Source: CAZYBO01 sp964645205 (GTDB lineage: Bacteria; Pseudomonadota; Alphaproteobacteria; Rickettsiales; SXRF01). From it: 64,000 bases of DNA. The notes beneath the pieces are model-generated. The model saw nothing but the letters and a program-made list of their open reading frames with translations, was not told where the DNA came from and did no database searches. Location of the stretch: the NCBI GenBank assembly GCA_964645205.1, contig CAZYBO010000002.1, forward strand, positions 248,001 through 312,000. The letters are read 5' to 3'. The position numbers were made by a program, and so were the translations under genes. Of this stretch, positions 47,721 to 57,228 are shown piece by piece; the first letter of the stretch is position 1, and each line of letters starts with the position of its first letter.

Positions 47721-48659
47721 CTATGCGCTAAGGTTGGCGTACCATTTCGTCGCAGTAGCCGCCCAGAAGATGGCGTTCTTGCCCACCGCCAGGGAGAAAG
47801 CAGCGTTTGCCGCCAGCGCGTTGATGCTGTGGCCGGTGTTTGGATAGACGTTGAGCGCGTTCGCGCCGCTGTTCTGCACGAAAATAAACTCCCCTTGCTC
47901 CGGCGAAGGCAGGCGCGCGCCGGAGGAAGCGGCAACGGTGGTGAATTCATTCGTTTGCTTAGTGATTCCAGTCGCCGTGCCCTGCGTCGTACCGGCACCG
48001 CTTAAGCCCGCGCCATTCTGCTTCAATGCAATGCGACCGCTTGCAGCCAGCATTTTGAAGGCATCGAAAAACGAAGAACCGTCCGGCGAGACCTTCAGCG
48101 TAAAATTGTCATCGCCCAGCAGGCCGAACTCCGCGCGGGCTGAAAAGCCAGTCTGAAACAAGAAGCTGGCCTTGTCACCGGCAGCGTTCTTATTGATCTT
48201 CACCTGCATGTCGTTGCCGATATTGTTGAACAGAATCGCGGCGCTGTTGACGCTCAATTTGTTCGTGGCATCGGCGGTGGCGTTGATGCCGAGCATGGTC
48301 AGGTTTTGGAAGGATGTCAGATTATAGGTAAGCCCCCAGGCCGAGCCGTCATAGGTGAACAATGCATTGCTATCATTCGCCCATACCGTCAGGCCTTCCC
48401 ACGGCGTAATGAAATTCCAGCCGGTGGTATAGAAGGCCAGCGTTTTTGCCTGTCCCGCCCACACGCCGGTGGGCGATGCGCCGACGACATAGCAATCCCC
48501 GGCGACCGGCGAACCAGGTGGCGTATTCAGGTTCACCGTGACGCACGCTGCCTGCAGCAGCGCGTCGATTAAATCGAGGCCGCTATTATGGGTGACTTCC
48601 TTTTGGCTCTGCGACTGCAGAATATAAGGAAGCTTCACCCGGTTAGTGGTGTTTGGCAT
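47721..48659 (-). CDS. DUF2793 tail-fibre/appendage protein
   Basis: This 312-residue protein has an N-terminal DUF2793 region (TNRVKLPYILQSQSQKEVTHNSGLDLIDALLQAACV, then PPGSPVAGDCYVVGASPTGVWAGQAKTLAFY, GWNFITPWEGLTVW), the pattern of GTA and phage attachment proteins of alphaproteobacteria. The C-terminal half is less conserved, as expected for a receptor-binding part. It is placed after the TIM-barrel tail protein gene in the same direction. Confidence 0.85.
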   Translation of the reverse strand: MPNTTNRVKLPYILQSQSQKEVTHNSGLDLIDALLQAACVTVNLNTPPGSPVAGDCYVVGASPTGVWAGQAKTLAFYTTGWNFITPWEGLTVWANDSNALFTYDGSAWGLTYNLTSFQNLTMLGINATADATNKLSVNSAAILFNNIGNDMQVKINKNAAGDKASFLFQTGFSARAEFGLLGDDNFTLKVSPDGSSFFDAFKMLAASGRIALKQNGAGLSGAGTTQGTATGITKQTNEFTTVAASSGARLPSPEQGEFIFVQNSGANALNVYPNTGHSINALAANAAFSLAVGKNAIFWAATATKWYANLSA

Positions 48660-48689
48660 AGAAGTCCCAATGATTAATGGTGTTAATAA

Positions 48690-51600
48690 TTAGACGGCGG
48701 CATTGCCTGTATAGCCTCGGCCGATGGCGGCCGAGATCTGGTACACGTTCACGGTGACGCTGGCCTGCGCCGAGCCAAAGTCCGTCACCTGCTGCGCGGC
48801 GGTATAGAGCGCCGTGGGCGATGTCAGGCCGGTAATGGTGCGCACTACCGTTACGCCGTTCATAATGTCCACCTCGTAGCGTTCCGATTCCTCGGAAAGC
48901 GGAATATCCACCGCGTCGCGCCAATCGCCGCCAATGCGTGTGCGCCGCTTCCAGGTGATCGTGAGATCGCCCGCGCTGCGGCTGCCCGCGATATGCACCG
49001 GCGAATAAGGCTTGAGCGCCTTCGCCGAGTAAGTGAAATCCTGCGCGGTGGTGGCGCCCAGCGTCGAGCCGATGGTCACCGGCTTGAACTTCTTGGAAAT
49101 TCCCCAGCCGGAAGACGCCATAAGTTCTCTCGCCATGGCGTTGGTCAGCAGAATGAAACGTTCCCCGGCAACATGGCTTCCCACCGCCCATTCGGTGCCC
49201 AGCCGCCCTCGCAGGATGCCGGAAAGGCGGTATTTATTGGTATCGATCAACGTGGCGGTCTGGAACTGGATCACCTCATCGCCGATGACGCAGACATTGG
49301 CGCCGTTCAGCACGGCGATGTCAGTGACGCTTTGCAGCTGGCCGAAGGTCAGCAGCACGTCGATGGTGGAGATATTATCCCACGAGTAAACCGTGCCTGC
49401 CGGAATGATATTCAACACCGCACCGATCGTCGCTTGCGCCGTCAGCGTCTGCATGAGCGCATAATTCGCGCCGCCGTCATCCGAACGGTAAACAGCCGAG
49501 CCTGTCCAGTCAGCGCCCAGACCCACCACGCCATAACGCAGATAGGCATCCGTTATCCCGTCCGTGGGAAAAGCAGGCAGGTCGAAAAGCTCCAGCCTCG
49601 TTGCGGAAACCGTGGATGGCGGCTGGATATTCGGCGTACCAGTGCCGGGAGGGTTATAGAAATCGTAAGAGGATACATCTTCCGCGACGGCAGTGATTTC
49701 CTGCATGCCGCTGCGCACCAGTTTCGTGGAAGTGATGCGCATCAGATAGGCGGCGCCATCCTTCGTGATGGTGATCACGTCGGTCGGCTCGATCAGTGCG
49801 TATTTCGGCGGCACGGTGAACTGGTATTGCACACGCCCGACCCATGCATTGTAGAGGGTAACGTCCGCCACCACCTTCGCTTCCTGATCGGAAAGCACGA
49901 TGGGCAGATTGACCGTGGCATAATCCACCGCTTTCACCGTCTGGCGCTGCGAGGATTGCGTACCCGTCTGATAATCGGCGGTGCGGTTCAGGTAGATCAC
50001 ATCCACCTGGCGCGGCAAATCCAGTTCCTGCGTGCGCGTGATGGTCAGGGTTTCGATGGCATCGCTGGCCGGTACCAGCTCGGCAAAGTCGATAGTGGTG
50101 TTGGAAACCTTGCCGCGCTTGATGAATTTCAGCAGGCCGTCCGATTCTACCATGTCGAAGAAATACGCCGAGGCCAGCTGCTCCAAAGATGCGCGCACGG
50201 TCTGGCGGCTGCTTACGATGAAGCCGGAAACGATATCGGTCAGCCGCGATGTATCGTACATCGTGCTGTCGTAACCCACCTTTTTTAACAGATCGGCGAC
50301 GATCTGGCCGAGGCTGGAGAGCCCCAACTTACCTTGCACCCAATGACCGGTCTTCCAGTTGCCGCCGTCAGACCATACCGAACCCAGATCAGGGAAGAAC
50401 GGAAAAGGGCGCGCATCCCATGTCCAGATGAATTTGCGCGGAATGAAATTCGCCTCCAGCGCGTTCTGCGCATTGAGGAAGTCCACCGAGGCGTCGAGCG
50501 CCGTGCGCTGCGCCAAGAAATCCACGCGTCCCCGGCTGCCGCGAGGATAGAAGCTTTCCACCGAATCCGGGTCGATGAACACATTCGGCTGGTTGGCGCA
50601 GCCATCGACGCTCGGGAAGCCCAGCTCGGAAAACCATACCGGCTTCATCTTCGCCGTCCATGCCGTGCCGGTGGCATTGGGATTGGTATGGGTGGAATTC
50701 CACCAGTTCATCACATTCTTCCAGGCATAGGTCGGCCCGGAGTAGAAGGTTTTCACCGTGCGCGCGGCATCCCAGAAGTAATCCCAGCCTTCGTCGTGCG
50801 TCCATCCGTAATAGACCGCATTGTAGTCGATCTGCGATTGCGGCAAGTCCGGCGTGAGCGGGAAATAGCAATCGATCGCCACCACGTCGATGTTGGCATC
50901 CGACCATAACGGATCGAGATGATACCAGCCGTTCGTTGTATGGTATTCGCTCCAATCCCCGCCGTAAGTTACCTTTACGCCAGCGCCCACCGCCGTTTTA
51001 ACCGAAGCGGCCAGGCTCTTCAGTTGCGTAACCGATGGAAATACACCGGTCGGATTCATATAGGTGGTCAGCCCCACCAGCTCCGAGCCGATCATGAATG
51101 CGTCGATGTTATTTTTCAGCAGAACGCCGCCGACATTCAGGTTGGCGTAGTGATTGATGAAAGCGTTATAGCCGTTCGTGCGGGTGAAAAAATTGTTGGC
51201 ATCCGTGACCGTGGTAGGCGTAATGCGTCCGCGCCACGGCTTGCTCTGCGGCGTGATCGTATCCACCTGCAGCATCGGGTAGAACAGCACCTTGTAGCCG
51301 CGCCCCTTCAATTCCTGGCATAGCCGCACGATGCTTTTATCGGTCGGCGTGCCGCCGAAGGTGGGCGAGCCGTCGCCGAAATGGAGGATCTGGTGCGCCG
51401 TGTCGCGGGTAAACCCGGCCACCGCCCATTCGTCCGGCATGACGCGCGCGCCCTGGCTATTAAATTCCGCCGCGGGCTTGATGAGGCATACCGCAGGATC
51501 GAGTGAATCGGCGAACCAGTTAACCACTACCGACACCCATTCCACATTCGGCAGAGTCGCCTGAAGATTATCCAGCGCAACCAGCATATCCGCTTTGTTG

Positions 51601-52403
51601 CTCAGATTATTCTGATTGATCTTCGCTACTTTTCCGCCCTGCACGAAATTTCCGGCCACGTCCTGCTGGCCGGACTGCTTTTCCTGGACGACCGTATCGT
51701 AAACATATTCCCCCGCGCCGGGAATGATGGTGATGTCCTTGATCCTGTCTTCCAGGTCATTCGGCTTTTTCATGGCGCGCCGGACTTCAAACGTAAAGTT
51801 CGGTATGCGGTTGCCGAAGTCGCCCAGCGGGAAGTCCTTGATCACGACATAGGCCAATCCCCGATAGGCGGGCGTCTGCCCAGCGGGATAGAACGATGCC
51901 ATGAACGTATCGGGCAACTGCGTTTCATCGCCCAGATACAGGGAATAGCTGCCCTGCGTCAGGTCAAGCTGCTTGGCATCCGCCCACACACGCACCACTT
52001 CGGTGATGTTGCCCTCGCAGATTGCCACCGCCAGAGAGCAGGTATAAGTATAGGTGGTCGTGGTGGTTTCTACTCCACCGCCGCCACCGCCTTTACCGCC
52101 GCCGGATGATTGCGTGGTGGTGGTGACGTGTTCCTGAATCGGCTGCGACCAGATAACGTTACCGGCAATGCGGGCATTGCCGTAAATCACCGGTATGGCC
52201 TTGCCATAGGTGGATGCCTGCACCATCAGGTCGGTCAGGCGCGGGCCTTCCTGGTTGATGCGTGCCTTGCTGCCGAAGATGGAACGGTCGATGAAACCGC
52301 CGAGATAACCGCCCACGCCTCCGGCCAGCGAAGCCAGGAATGTCGTCGCGCCGAGCGATGTGGCGGCCGAGCTGGCTGCTGCTGCGAGGACTATGGCTGC
52401 CAT
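48690..52403 (-). CDS. GTA gp15-like tail hub protein with TIM-barrel glycosidase domain
   Basis: This 1237-residue protein has a glycoside-hydrolase-like TIM barrel in the middle third (NVEWVSVVVNWFADSLDPAVC region, WSDANIDVVAIDCYFPLTPD, KPVWFSELGFPSVDGCANQPNVFIDPDS). It has a phage-tail-protein domain and a Gly-rich loop early (GGGKGGGGGGVET). This matches the baseplate/tail-fibre hub of RcGTA (gp15). It probably forms the tail tip and cleaves or binds surface glycan during attachment. It overlaps the NlpC/P60 gene by 13 bases, as in GTA-like modules. Confidence 0.92.
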   Translation of the reverse strand: MAAIVLAAAASSAATSLGATTFLASLAGGVGGYLGGFIDRSIFGSKARINQEGPRLTDLMVQASTYGKAIPVIYGNARIAGNVIWSQPIQEHVTTTTQSSGGGKGGGGGGVETTTTTYTYTCSLAVAICEGNITEVVRVWADAKQLDLTQGSYSLYLGDETQLPDTFMASFYPAGQTPAYRGLAYVVIKDFPLGDFGNRIPNFTFEVRRAMKKPNDLEDRIKDITIIPGAGEYVYDTVVQEKQSGQQDVAGNFVQGGKVAKINQNNLSNKADMLVALDNLQATLPNVEWVSVVVNWFADSLDPAVCLIKPAAEFNSQGARVMPDEWAVAGFTRDTAHQILHFGDGSPTFGGTPTDKSIVRLCQELKGRGYKVLFYPMLQVDTITPQSKPWRGRITPTTVTDANNFFTRTNGYNAFINHYANLNVGGVLLKNNIDAFMIGSELVGLTTYMNPTGVFPSVTQLKSLAASVKTAVGAGVKVTYGGDWSEYHTTNGWYHLDPLWSDANIDVVAIDCYFPLTPDLPQSQIDYNAVYYGWTHDEGWDYFWDAARTVKTFYSGPTYAWKNVMNWWNSTHTNPNATGTAWTAKMKPVWFSELGFPSVDGCANQPNVFIDPDSVESFYPRGSRGRVDFLAQRTALDASVDFLNAQNALEANFIPRKFIWTWDARPFPFFPDLGSVWSDGGNWKTGHWVQGKLGLSSLGQIVADLLKKVGYDSTMYDTSRLTDIVSGFIVSSRQTVRASLEQLASAYFFDMVESDGLLKFIKRGKVSNTTIDFAELVPASDAIETLTITRTQELDLPRQVDVIYLNRTADYQTGTQSSQRQTVKAVDYATVNLPIVLSDQEAKVVADVTLYNAWVGRVQYQFTVPPKYALIEPTDVITITKDGAAYLMRITSTKLVRSGMQEITAVAEDVSSYDFYNPPGTGTPNIQPPSTVSATRLELFDLPAFPTDGITDAYLRYGVVGLGADWTGSAVYRSDDGGANYALMQTLTAQATIGAVLNIIPAGTVYSWDNISTIDVLLTFGQLQSVTDIAVLNGANVCVIGDEVIQFQTATLIDTNKYRLSGILRGRLGTEWAVGSHVAGERFILLTNAMARELMASSGWGISKKFKPVTIGSTLGATTAQDFTYSAKALKPYSPVHIAGSRSAGDLTITWKRRTRIGGDWRDAVDIPLSEESERYEVDIMNGVTVVRTITGLTSPTALYTAAQQVTDFGSAQASVTVNVYQISAAIGRGYTGNAAV

Positions 52404-52831
52404 CGGAATACCTTAATCAGTCTGTTTTTCCAGTCGTCGTCGAGCCGGTGTTCCACTACGCGGCGCGCCTGCGCGTAGCAATGAATCATGCCCAGTGTGC
52501 CCTCGTAGTCGGTCAGGATCGCCAAGTGCTGCGGGTTCTCCCGCACCTTGAACAAGGCGAGATCACCGGCGCGTGCCTTGGCAATGGGGATTTCCGCAAG
52601 CAGGCCGGTTAGCTTTTGCAGAAGATACGCGCCGTCCGGTTCTTTCGAGTAGGTGATCTCGTCATAGCCCGCGAGCGGATTACCCTGCGCATCCCGCATG
52701 CCAAGCTCATCCACCACGCCGACAACCAGGCCGAGGCAATCACAGCCTTTGCCCTTGAGCCGCGCCTGGTGATGGAAAGGCGTGCCGATCCATGTCCGCG
52801 CCTGAGTGACGATGTCGGGAGCTTGAATCAT
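52391..52831 (-). CDS. NlpC/P60 tail peptidase (GTA gp14-like)
   Basis: This 146-residue papain-fold peptidase has the catalytic Cys in KGKGCDCLGLVVGV at about residue 32 and the catalytic His in NPQHLAILTD near 102. In tailed phages and GTAs this protein cleaves peptidoglycan cross-bridges during DNA entry. The order NlpC/P60 then the hub (gp15) is that of GTA tail modules. Confidence 0.92.
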   Translation of the reverse strand: MIQAPDIVTQARTWIGTPFHHQARLKGKGCDCLGLVVGVVDELGMRDAQGNPLAGYDEITYSKEPDGAYLLQKLTGLLAEIPIAKARAGDLALFKVRENPQHLAILTDYEGTLGMIHCYAQARRVVEHRLDDDWKNRLIKVFRWQP

Positions 52832-53688
52832 GATTGTTCCAGGTCATTAGCGGTCGCGGCGGTCGCCAGCATTTTGTCCATGCCGGGAACGTAAGGCTCG
52901 CCCCGGAAATTGACGGCGTTATTGAACTTGGCGATGCAGGTGGCGATTGTTTTGTCGCATCCGGCTATGGCATTGAACGTATCCCCCACGGCCACGCTGT
53001 GCGGCATGGGCAGCGCCAGCGTGATCTGCGTATTCGAGAATTCCTTGATTTCCATTCGGCGTCCGGCATTGGCGCCGGTAAGCCATTGGACTTCGCCGCC
53101 GGAGAAATATCCCGCCGCCTGCGTCAGGGCAGTGCTGAGAAAAACCTGACGGCTGGTGACGGTGTTGACCGTTCCGGCGAAGGTGAAGCTGGCAAGATTG
53201 GCCTTGCATCGGGCATCGCCGAAGACGGCGCGGCAGGTGGGAGAGAAAAGCTCGCCGATATTCTGCTGCAGCTTCTGCGCCAGGCCGCGCACTTCGGCGA
53301 CGAACTGGCCATTCTTCACGCTGACTTCGCCCAGCCAGCCGCGCCGATGAGTGATTATCCCCTGTGAAAGATCGGTCACGTTGACCATGAATATCTCGAT
53401 TTCGGCGAAATCGTATTTTCCCGCCATGATGTCGGCTTCGGTAATGGAAGCGGCGTCCAGCACTCCCTCGACATCGAGATTATCGACGGAGAACTTGTCC
53501 TTGGTTTCGACGCTGGTCGGCGAAAAGCCGGTGGCGGCCTTATAAAGCTGGCTGCTGATGGTAAGATCGGACGTATGGTCGGTAAAGCCCAGCACGGTGC
53601 CGCCGACCAGCGTAAGCTTCCAGCAGATCGCAATGCTGGTGACTTCTCCGGCGATGTGCGCCGTCAGGTTTGATGATGCGGTTCTCAC
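52828..53688 (-). CDS. DUF2163 tail protein (GTA gp13-like)
   Basis: This 286-residue protein matches the DUF2163/phage BR0599 family: FTDHTSDLTISSQLYKAATGFSPTSVETKDKFSVDNLDVEGVLD, ELFSPTCRAVFGDARCKANLA (conserved Cys pair) and GCDKTIATCIAKFNNAVNFRGEPYVPGMD, the typical C-terminus. It is a tail-tip component next to the NlpC/P60 gene with a four-base overlap, and corresponds to gp13 of the GTA gene order. Confidence 0.93.
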   Translation of the reverse strand: MRTASSNLTAHIAGEVTSIAICWKLTLVGGTVLGFTDHTSDLTISSQLYKAATGFSPTSVETKDKFSVDNLDVEGVLDAASITEADIMAGKYDFAEIEIFMVNVTDLSQGIITHRRGWLGEVSVKNGQFVAEVRGLAQKLQQNIGELFSPTCRAVFGDARCKANLASFTFAGTVNTVTSRQVFLSTALTQAAGYFSGGEVQWLTGANAGRRMEIKEFSNTQITLALPMPHSVAVGDTFNAIAGCDKTIATCIAKFNNAVNFRGEPYVPGMDKMLATAATANDLEQS

Positions 53689-54287
53689 ACCCTTATCTCC
53701 ACAATGGGTATGCCGTCCCAGACATAAATGCCCGGCCCGTCTGTCCTAACCGACAGCTGATCGGTGTCGAAGCGGGCGGGAATATCGAAATCGAAGTCGG
53801 CGCTGACGATCACGCCCGCGCCGGGAGCGGAAGAAAAAGTCACGATGCCTGTGGCGTGATCCACGCTGTAGCCGGAGGATTGCAACACGGCGTTCAGGTA
53901 AATCTTTACGGTGCCGGAGACCGGCTTCTTGATGTCCCGGACATAGCTGTTGCCGCCGCTGCTATAGGTTTTGGTGAGCTGAAACGCCGTCAGCGTGCCG
54001 TTGCCGGTGCCGATGTTTTGTCCCACCGCCTGGTAATCAGCCCAATCCTTGAAGCGGAAGCCATACGCCTTGCCAAAGCGTGCGCGAAAGAAGGCGATCA
54101 CAGCATCCATATCGGCCTTGTTCTTGATGCCGGTAGAAACATCCCACCGACCGCGCGCTTTCTGCCAGTTGACGTTGCGCTGCTCAAAGCCGCCGAAGGT
54201 GGTGCTGACGGATGTATTGAACTCCGGCCCGCCTGATGCGCCATATGCGATTTTCGGTGGGAACTGCACTTCATGGAATGTAGGCAT
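53685..54287 (-). CDS. DUF2460 tail protein (GTA gp12-like)
   Basis: This 200-residue protein of the DUF2460/distal-tail family starts MPTFHEVQFPPKIAYGASGGPEFNTSVSTTFGGFEQRN, has DVSTGIKNKADMDAVIAFFRARFGKAYGFRFKDWADYQ, and ends with an RFDTDQLSV beta part. It corresponds to gp12 in GTA modules. It overlaps the DUF2163 gene by four bases, and its start codon overlaps the tape measure stop by one base. Confidence 0.93.
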   Translation of the reverse strand: MPTFHEVQFPPKIAYGASGGPEFNTSVSTTFGGFEQRNVNWQKARGRWDVSTGIKNKADMDAVIAFFRARFGKAYGFRFKDWADYQAVGQNIGTGNGTLTAFQLTKTYSSGGNSYVRDIKKPVSGTVKIYLNAVLQSSGYSVDHATGIVTFSSAPGAGVIVSADFDFDIPARFDTDQLSVRTDGPGIYVWDGIPIVEIRV

Positions 54288-56491
54288 TATCCGTTCCTTG
54301 CTTTGAAGCGCGCCATTTGACCTGCCAGGCGGCTCATAATCTGACCCTGCGAATCCATGAAGCTCTGCGCGTTGGGCGTGCTGATGTTGAACGTCACGTT
54401 CATGCCGCCCATTTTGCTATTCTTCGGCAGCACGGTTTCCCCGCGCTGCAGAATGGCCGGAAATTCATCAGGCATGAGTCCGTTATGCAGGCGCGGCGCC
54501 CCGATGAATGCATGGGCGGGAACGGCGCGGCGCGCGACGCGGGACATGCCAACGATACCGCCGTCATGAAACAGGCTGCCAAACAGGTCATCAAAGAATC
54601 CGCCGAGAAACCCGCCGCCCGACCCACCACCGCTGCCACTACCTTTAAGAAGATCGCTCAATCCACCGGCAATGGGGCCGGTGATATTTTCCCGAATGAA
54701 CATGCGCAGAATGTCCTGCTCGATGGACATCACCAGGTCGCCGAGCTTCTTGAAGGAAAATTCGCCGGTCGACACCATGTCCACCAGCGTATCCTCCACC
54801 TTGCGCGCGGCAGTGCCGAACAGCTCTTCCGCGTTCTTCGCGGCATTGGTGGCGTCATCGGCATATCGCCGCAGCGCGCGGCTGACGCCGTCTTCCCATT
54901 TCTTGCTGTCGAGCAGGGATTTATTATAAATTTCCTTGAGCTTGACCGTGTAAATCTGTTCGATCAGCTCGATGTATTTCTGATTGGCTTCGGTCGCGCC
55001 GCCCAAGTTTTCGATCAGGTTGTTCTTCCAATCGTCCAGCGCCTGTTTCGCCACGTCAAAAGACGGCTTTGTCTGCAGGAGGGAGCGGTTGATTTCCTCG
55101 ATCGCCCGCTTGCGGCGATCAAGGGCGCTATCGACCGCGCCTTTGTTCGCCTCGGCCAGTTTGGAAGCCGTAGAGGCGTCGAGCGCCGCCAATGCTTTTT
55201 GCGTAGCCTCGTTATTGTCGCCCTTCTTATTGAGCGCCAGGATATGCTCGCGGCGCTCGGCGGCTTCTTTCAGGACTTTCTGCTGCGCCGTCAGAGTAAG
55301 GTCGGCGCTTTCCTTAAGATATTTTTTCTGCAGCTCCAGTAGTTCGCCATAGCGATGTCCAGCCGCTGATTTTTCCGCCGACTCCTGCGCCTTCTGCGCT
55401 TCCTCGTCGGCTTTTCTCTGCTCGGCAGCCAGTTCGTCGTTAATCTTTTGCAGCTCGCGCTTCTTTTCTTCCAGCACCGGTGCGCTGCCAAGGAAGTATT
55501 CATCGACGCGCGTGCCGAAGCTGCCGGAAAGCTCGCTTATCTCCTGTTCAAGCTGTCGCTTGCGGTTCTTCGGCGAATTATCGAGGGCGTTGTTAAGCTT
55601 TTCGACAATGAAGGTAAGCGCGGCCAGACTGGCCTGTGCGGTGCCGGATTCGCTGACCGTGCGGCCAAGCGACTCCAGCAGGTTATCCCATGCATCGCTT
55701 AACTTATTCGCCGCGCCGGTAAGTCCCTGCGCCTGACCTTCGGCGAGGCCGCGCACCTTGCCCTGCAGGTGATCCAGTATAACCGCCTGCGCGGCGGCGA
55801 CATCGCCCTGCTTAATAAAGTTGGCGATCGCGTCTTTCTGCAGCGGCGTAAGATCGGTGAACCGCCGCGCCAGTTTTCCGAGGCCTTCTTCCGGCTCTTC
55901 CAGCGCCTTGCCAAGCATCTCGGCGGCGGAAGGTACGTCGGTGCCAAGCCGGACGGCCAGATCGGTCGACAGCGCAAGCGCGCGCTTGAATACATCGCCC
56001 TGAATATTGCCGAAGGTGGTGAGCGCGGACGCCGCCTTCAGCACTTCTTCTTTCTTGAACAGCGTATTGCGTTCAATCGCTTCGCCCAGCTCCAGCACCT
56101 GACCGGTGGTGACGCCGGAAGCGGAATCGGTGGCCTTCAGCGCGGCATTGAGCTGATTGATCGCCTGTTCGGCTTCCTTGAATTCACGCAGCCCGGCACT
56201 GGTGGCCAGGCCGAGCGTTCCTATCGCTGCGGCGGCGGCCAGACCCAGCGGCCCCAGCCGCATCAGCGATAGGCCGAGCGTGCCCGCGCTGCCCGCCAGG
56301 TTTTGCATGCCATAGCGCAGCTGCTCGCCTACGACATTGACGGCAAGGAGCTGGCGCGTCGCGGGCTTGGTCGCTTCCTCGATCAACCGCAGCGCATCCC
56401 GGCCTTCCTTGCCGATCAGTACGAGATCGCGGCGGGCTTTTTCGCCGTCAATGACCGCGATCCGGACTGTGAGAGTCTGATTGGCTGACAT
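54287..56491 (-). CDS. Tail tape measure protein
   Basis: This 734-residue protein is mostly helical with long coiled coils and a hydrophobic stretch after GLATSAGLREFKEAEQAINQLNAALKATDSASGVTTGQVLELGEAIE. The C-terminal part has GGGSGGGFLGGFFDDLFGSLFHDGGIVG and AVPAHAFIGAPRLHNGLMPDEFPAILQRGE, typical of lambda gpH-like and GTA tape measures. Length sets tail length; 734 residues suggests a medium siphophage tail. Its 5' end lies under the frameshifted extension of the tail chaperone gene, as in lambda. Confidence 0.92.
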   Translation of the reverse strand: MSANQTLTVRIAVIDGEKARRDLVLIGKEGRDALRLIEEATKPATRQLLAVNVVGEQLRYGMQNLAGSAGTLGLSLMRLGPLGLAAAAAIGTLGLATSAGLREFKEAEQAINQLNAALKATDSASGVTTGQVLELGEAIERNTLFKKEEVLKAASALTTFGNIQGDVFKRALALSTDLAVRLGTDVPSAAEMLGKALEEPEEGLGKLARRFTDLTPLQKDAIANFIKQGDVAAAQAVILDHLQGKVRGLAEGQAQGLTGAANKLSDAWDNLLESLGRTVSESGTAQASLAALTFIVEKLNNALDNSPKNRKRQLEQEISELSGSFGTRVDEYFLGSAPVLEEKKRELQKINDELAAEQRKADEEAQKAQESAEKSAAGHRYGELLELQKKYLKESADLTLTAQQKVLKEAAERREHILALNKKGDNNEATQKALAALDASTASKLAEANKGAVDSALDRRKRAIEEINRSLLQTKPSFDVAKQALDDWKNNLIENLGGATEANQKYIELIEQIYTVKLKEIYNKSLLDSKKWEDGVSRALRRYADDATNAAKNAEELFGTAARKVEDTLVDMVSTGEFSFKKLGDLVMSIEQDILRMFIRENITGPIAGGLSDLLKGSGSGGGSGGGFLGGFFDDLFGSLFHDGGIVGMSRVARRAVPAHAFIGAPRLHNGLMPDEFPAILQRGETVLPKNSKMGGMNVTFNISTPNAQSFMDSQGQIMSRLAGQMARFKARNG

Positions 56492-57217
56492 GTTTTCTTA
56501 TCGCTTCGCGTAGGCCGATATCGGCGTATTGGGTGAGAAGCAGCGCGGCCTGCGCGTCATAGCCCAGTGCCTGCGCGGCGGATAAAACGGCGGAAAGGTC
56601 AAATCCGGCAGCGGATTCGGAACGCATGCGCGGGCCGCAACGTTGGATTACGTCCCATGCCTCGAAGCCTTCCGCCGTCAGGGGTTCGTTGACAATGTAG
56701 GGGCAGTATTCTCCGGTGGTGGGGTTTGGCTTGCCCCGGCTGCAGGGGATTTCCGCTTCCTGGCACGCGTTGCAGTAGCCCGACCCGCCGCCGTAGTGCC
56801 ATTCGCAGCGAGCCCTGATCCGTTTCCCTCCGCTTCCAGTAGAAACAAGGAGCTGGTGTATTGTTTCCAGAATTCCTGCGCGATGAACCAGATATCCATC
56901 AGGTCATGCACGCTCTGGTCGTTGACCGGTGCGGACGTATCGCTGTCCGGCATTAGCACGCCTTGCCATTCGATAATGGCGCCGCGCGCAAGAGCCTTGA
57001 TCAGCAGAGATTCTGAAAGCCCAAGTCGCGTCTGATCGTCGTCGACGTCTGGCAATGCCGGATCGGCCTTCCGTTCTTCCCGCATGGCCAGAATACGCTT
57101 GATCACCTGCGACTGGGCGGCGCTCATGATGGCGGTGGTGAGAGGCCGCACATGCAGGCGCACGTTCGCGGGCATGTCCAGCCAATAGGATTCTTTTTTA
57201 AGATTGAGTCTCAGCAT
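56448..57217 (-). CDS. Tail assembly chaperone, -1 frameshift fusion (gpGT-like), 256 residues
   Basis: Slipping one base back at GGGAAAC (56822-56828, minus strand) joins residues 1-132 of the short form to a further 124-residue frame ending with a stop at 56448-56450. The extension is clearly coding: RIRARCEWHYGGGSG, then CNACQE, IPCSRG, EYCPYIVNEPLTAEGFEAW and SAAQALGYDAQAALLL. It contains five Cys in C-x11-C-x2-C-type spacing that look like a zinc-binding module, which I have not seen stated for lambda gpT. Its last 44 bases overlap the tape measure start, as in lambda. Confidence 0.78.
56678..57217 (-). CDS. Tail assembly chaperone, short form (gpG-like)
   Basis: This 179-residue protein lies between the tail tube and tape measure genes, the fixed place of the gpG/gpGT chaperone. 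The first 132 residues look like a folded domain (YWLDMPANVRLHVRPLTTAIMSAAQSQVIKR, ALARGAIIEWQGV, HDLMDIWFIAQEFWKQYTSSLFLLEAEGN). The remaining 47 residues are a low-complexity Ala/Thr/Arg/Pro tail, as expected of the unshifted product. A GGGAAAC slippery site at residue 131-132 allows a longer shifted form. It probably guides tape measure and tube assembly and is absent from the finished virion. Confidence 0.85.
   Translation of the reverse strand: MLRLNLKKESYWLDMPANVRLHVRPLTTAIMSAAQSQVIKRILAMREERKADPALPDVDDDQTRLGLSESLLIKALARGAIIEWQGVLMPDSDTSAPVNDQSVHDLMDIWFIAQEFWKQYTSSLFLLEAEGNGSGLAANGTTAAGRATATRARKRKSPAAGASQTPPPENTAPTLSTNP
56822..56828 (-). promoter_or_regulatory. Programmed -1 ribosomal frameshift site GGGAAAC
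   Basis: In the reading frame of the short chaperone the bases read GAG GGA AAC, which gives the heptamer G-GGA-AAC of the form X-XXY-YYZ. Lambda G/GT uses GGGAAAG at the equivalent place. The -1 frame is open for 124 codons after the site and codes for a plausible protein, so the slip is functional rather than chance. Confidence 0.82.
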
Positions 57218-57228
57218 ATTGCCTCCGA

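Noticed and set aside
48993..50288. 431-codon plus-strand open frame
   Set aside because: It is antisense to the TIM-barrel tail protein, whose homology is clear; the high GC makes long shadow frames common.
56599..56802. 67-codon minus-strand frame between chaperone and tape measure
   Set aside because: The -1 frameshift extension of the chaperone explains this stretch better; the 67-codon frame is Arg-rich shadow sequence.
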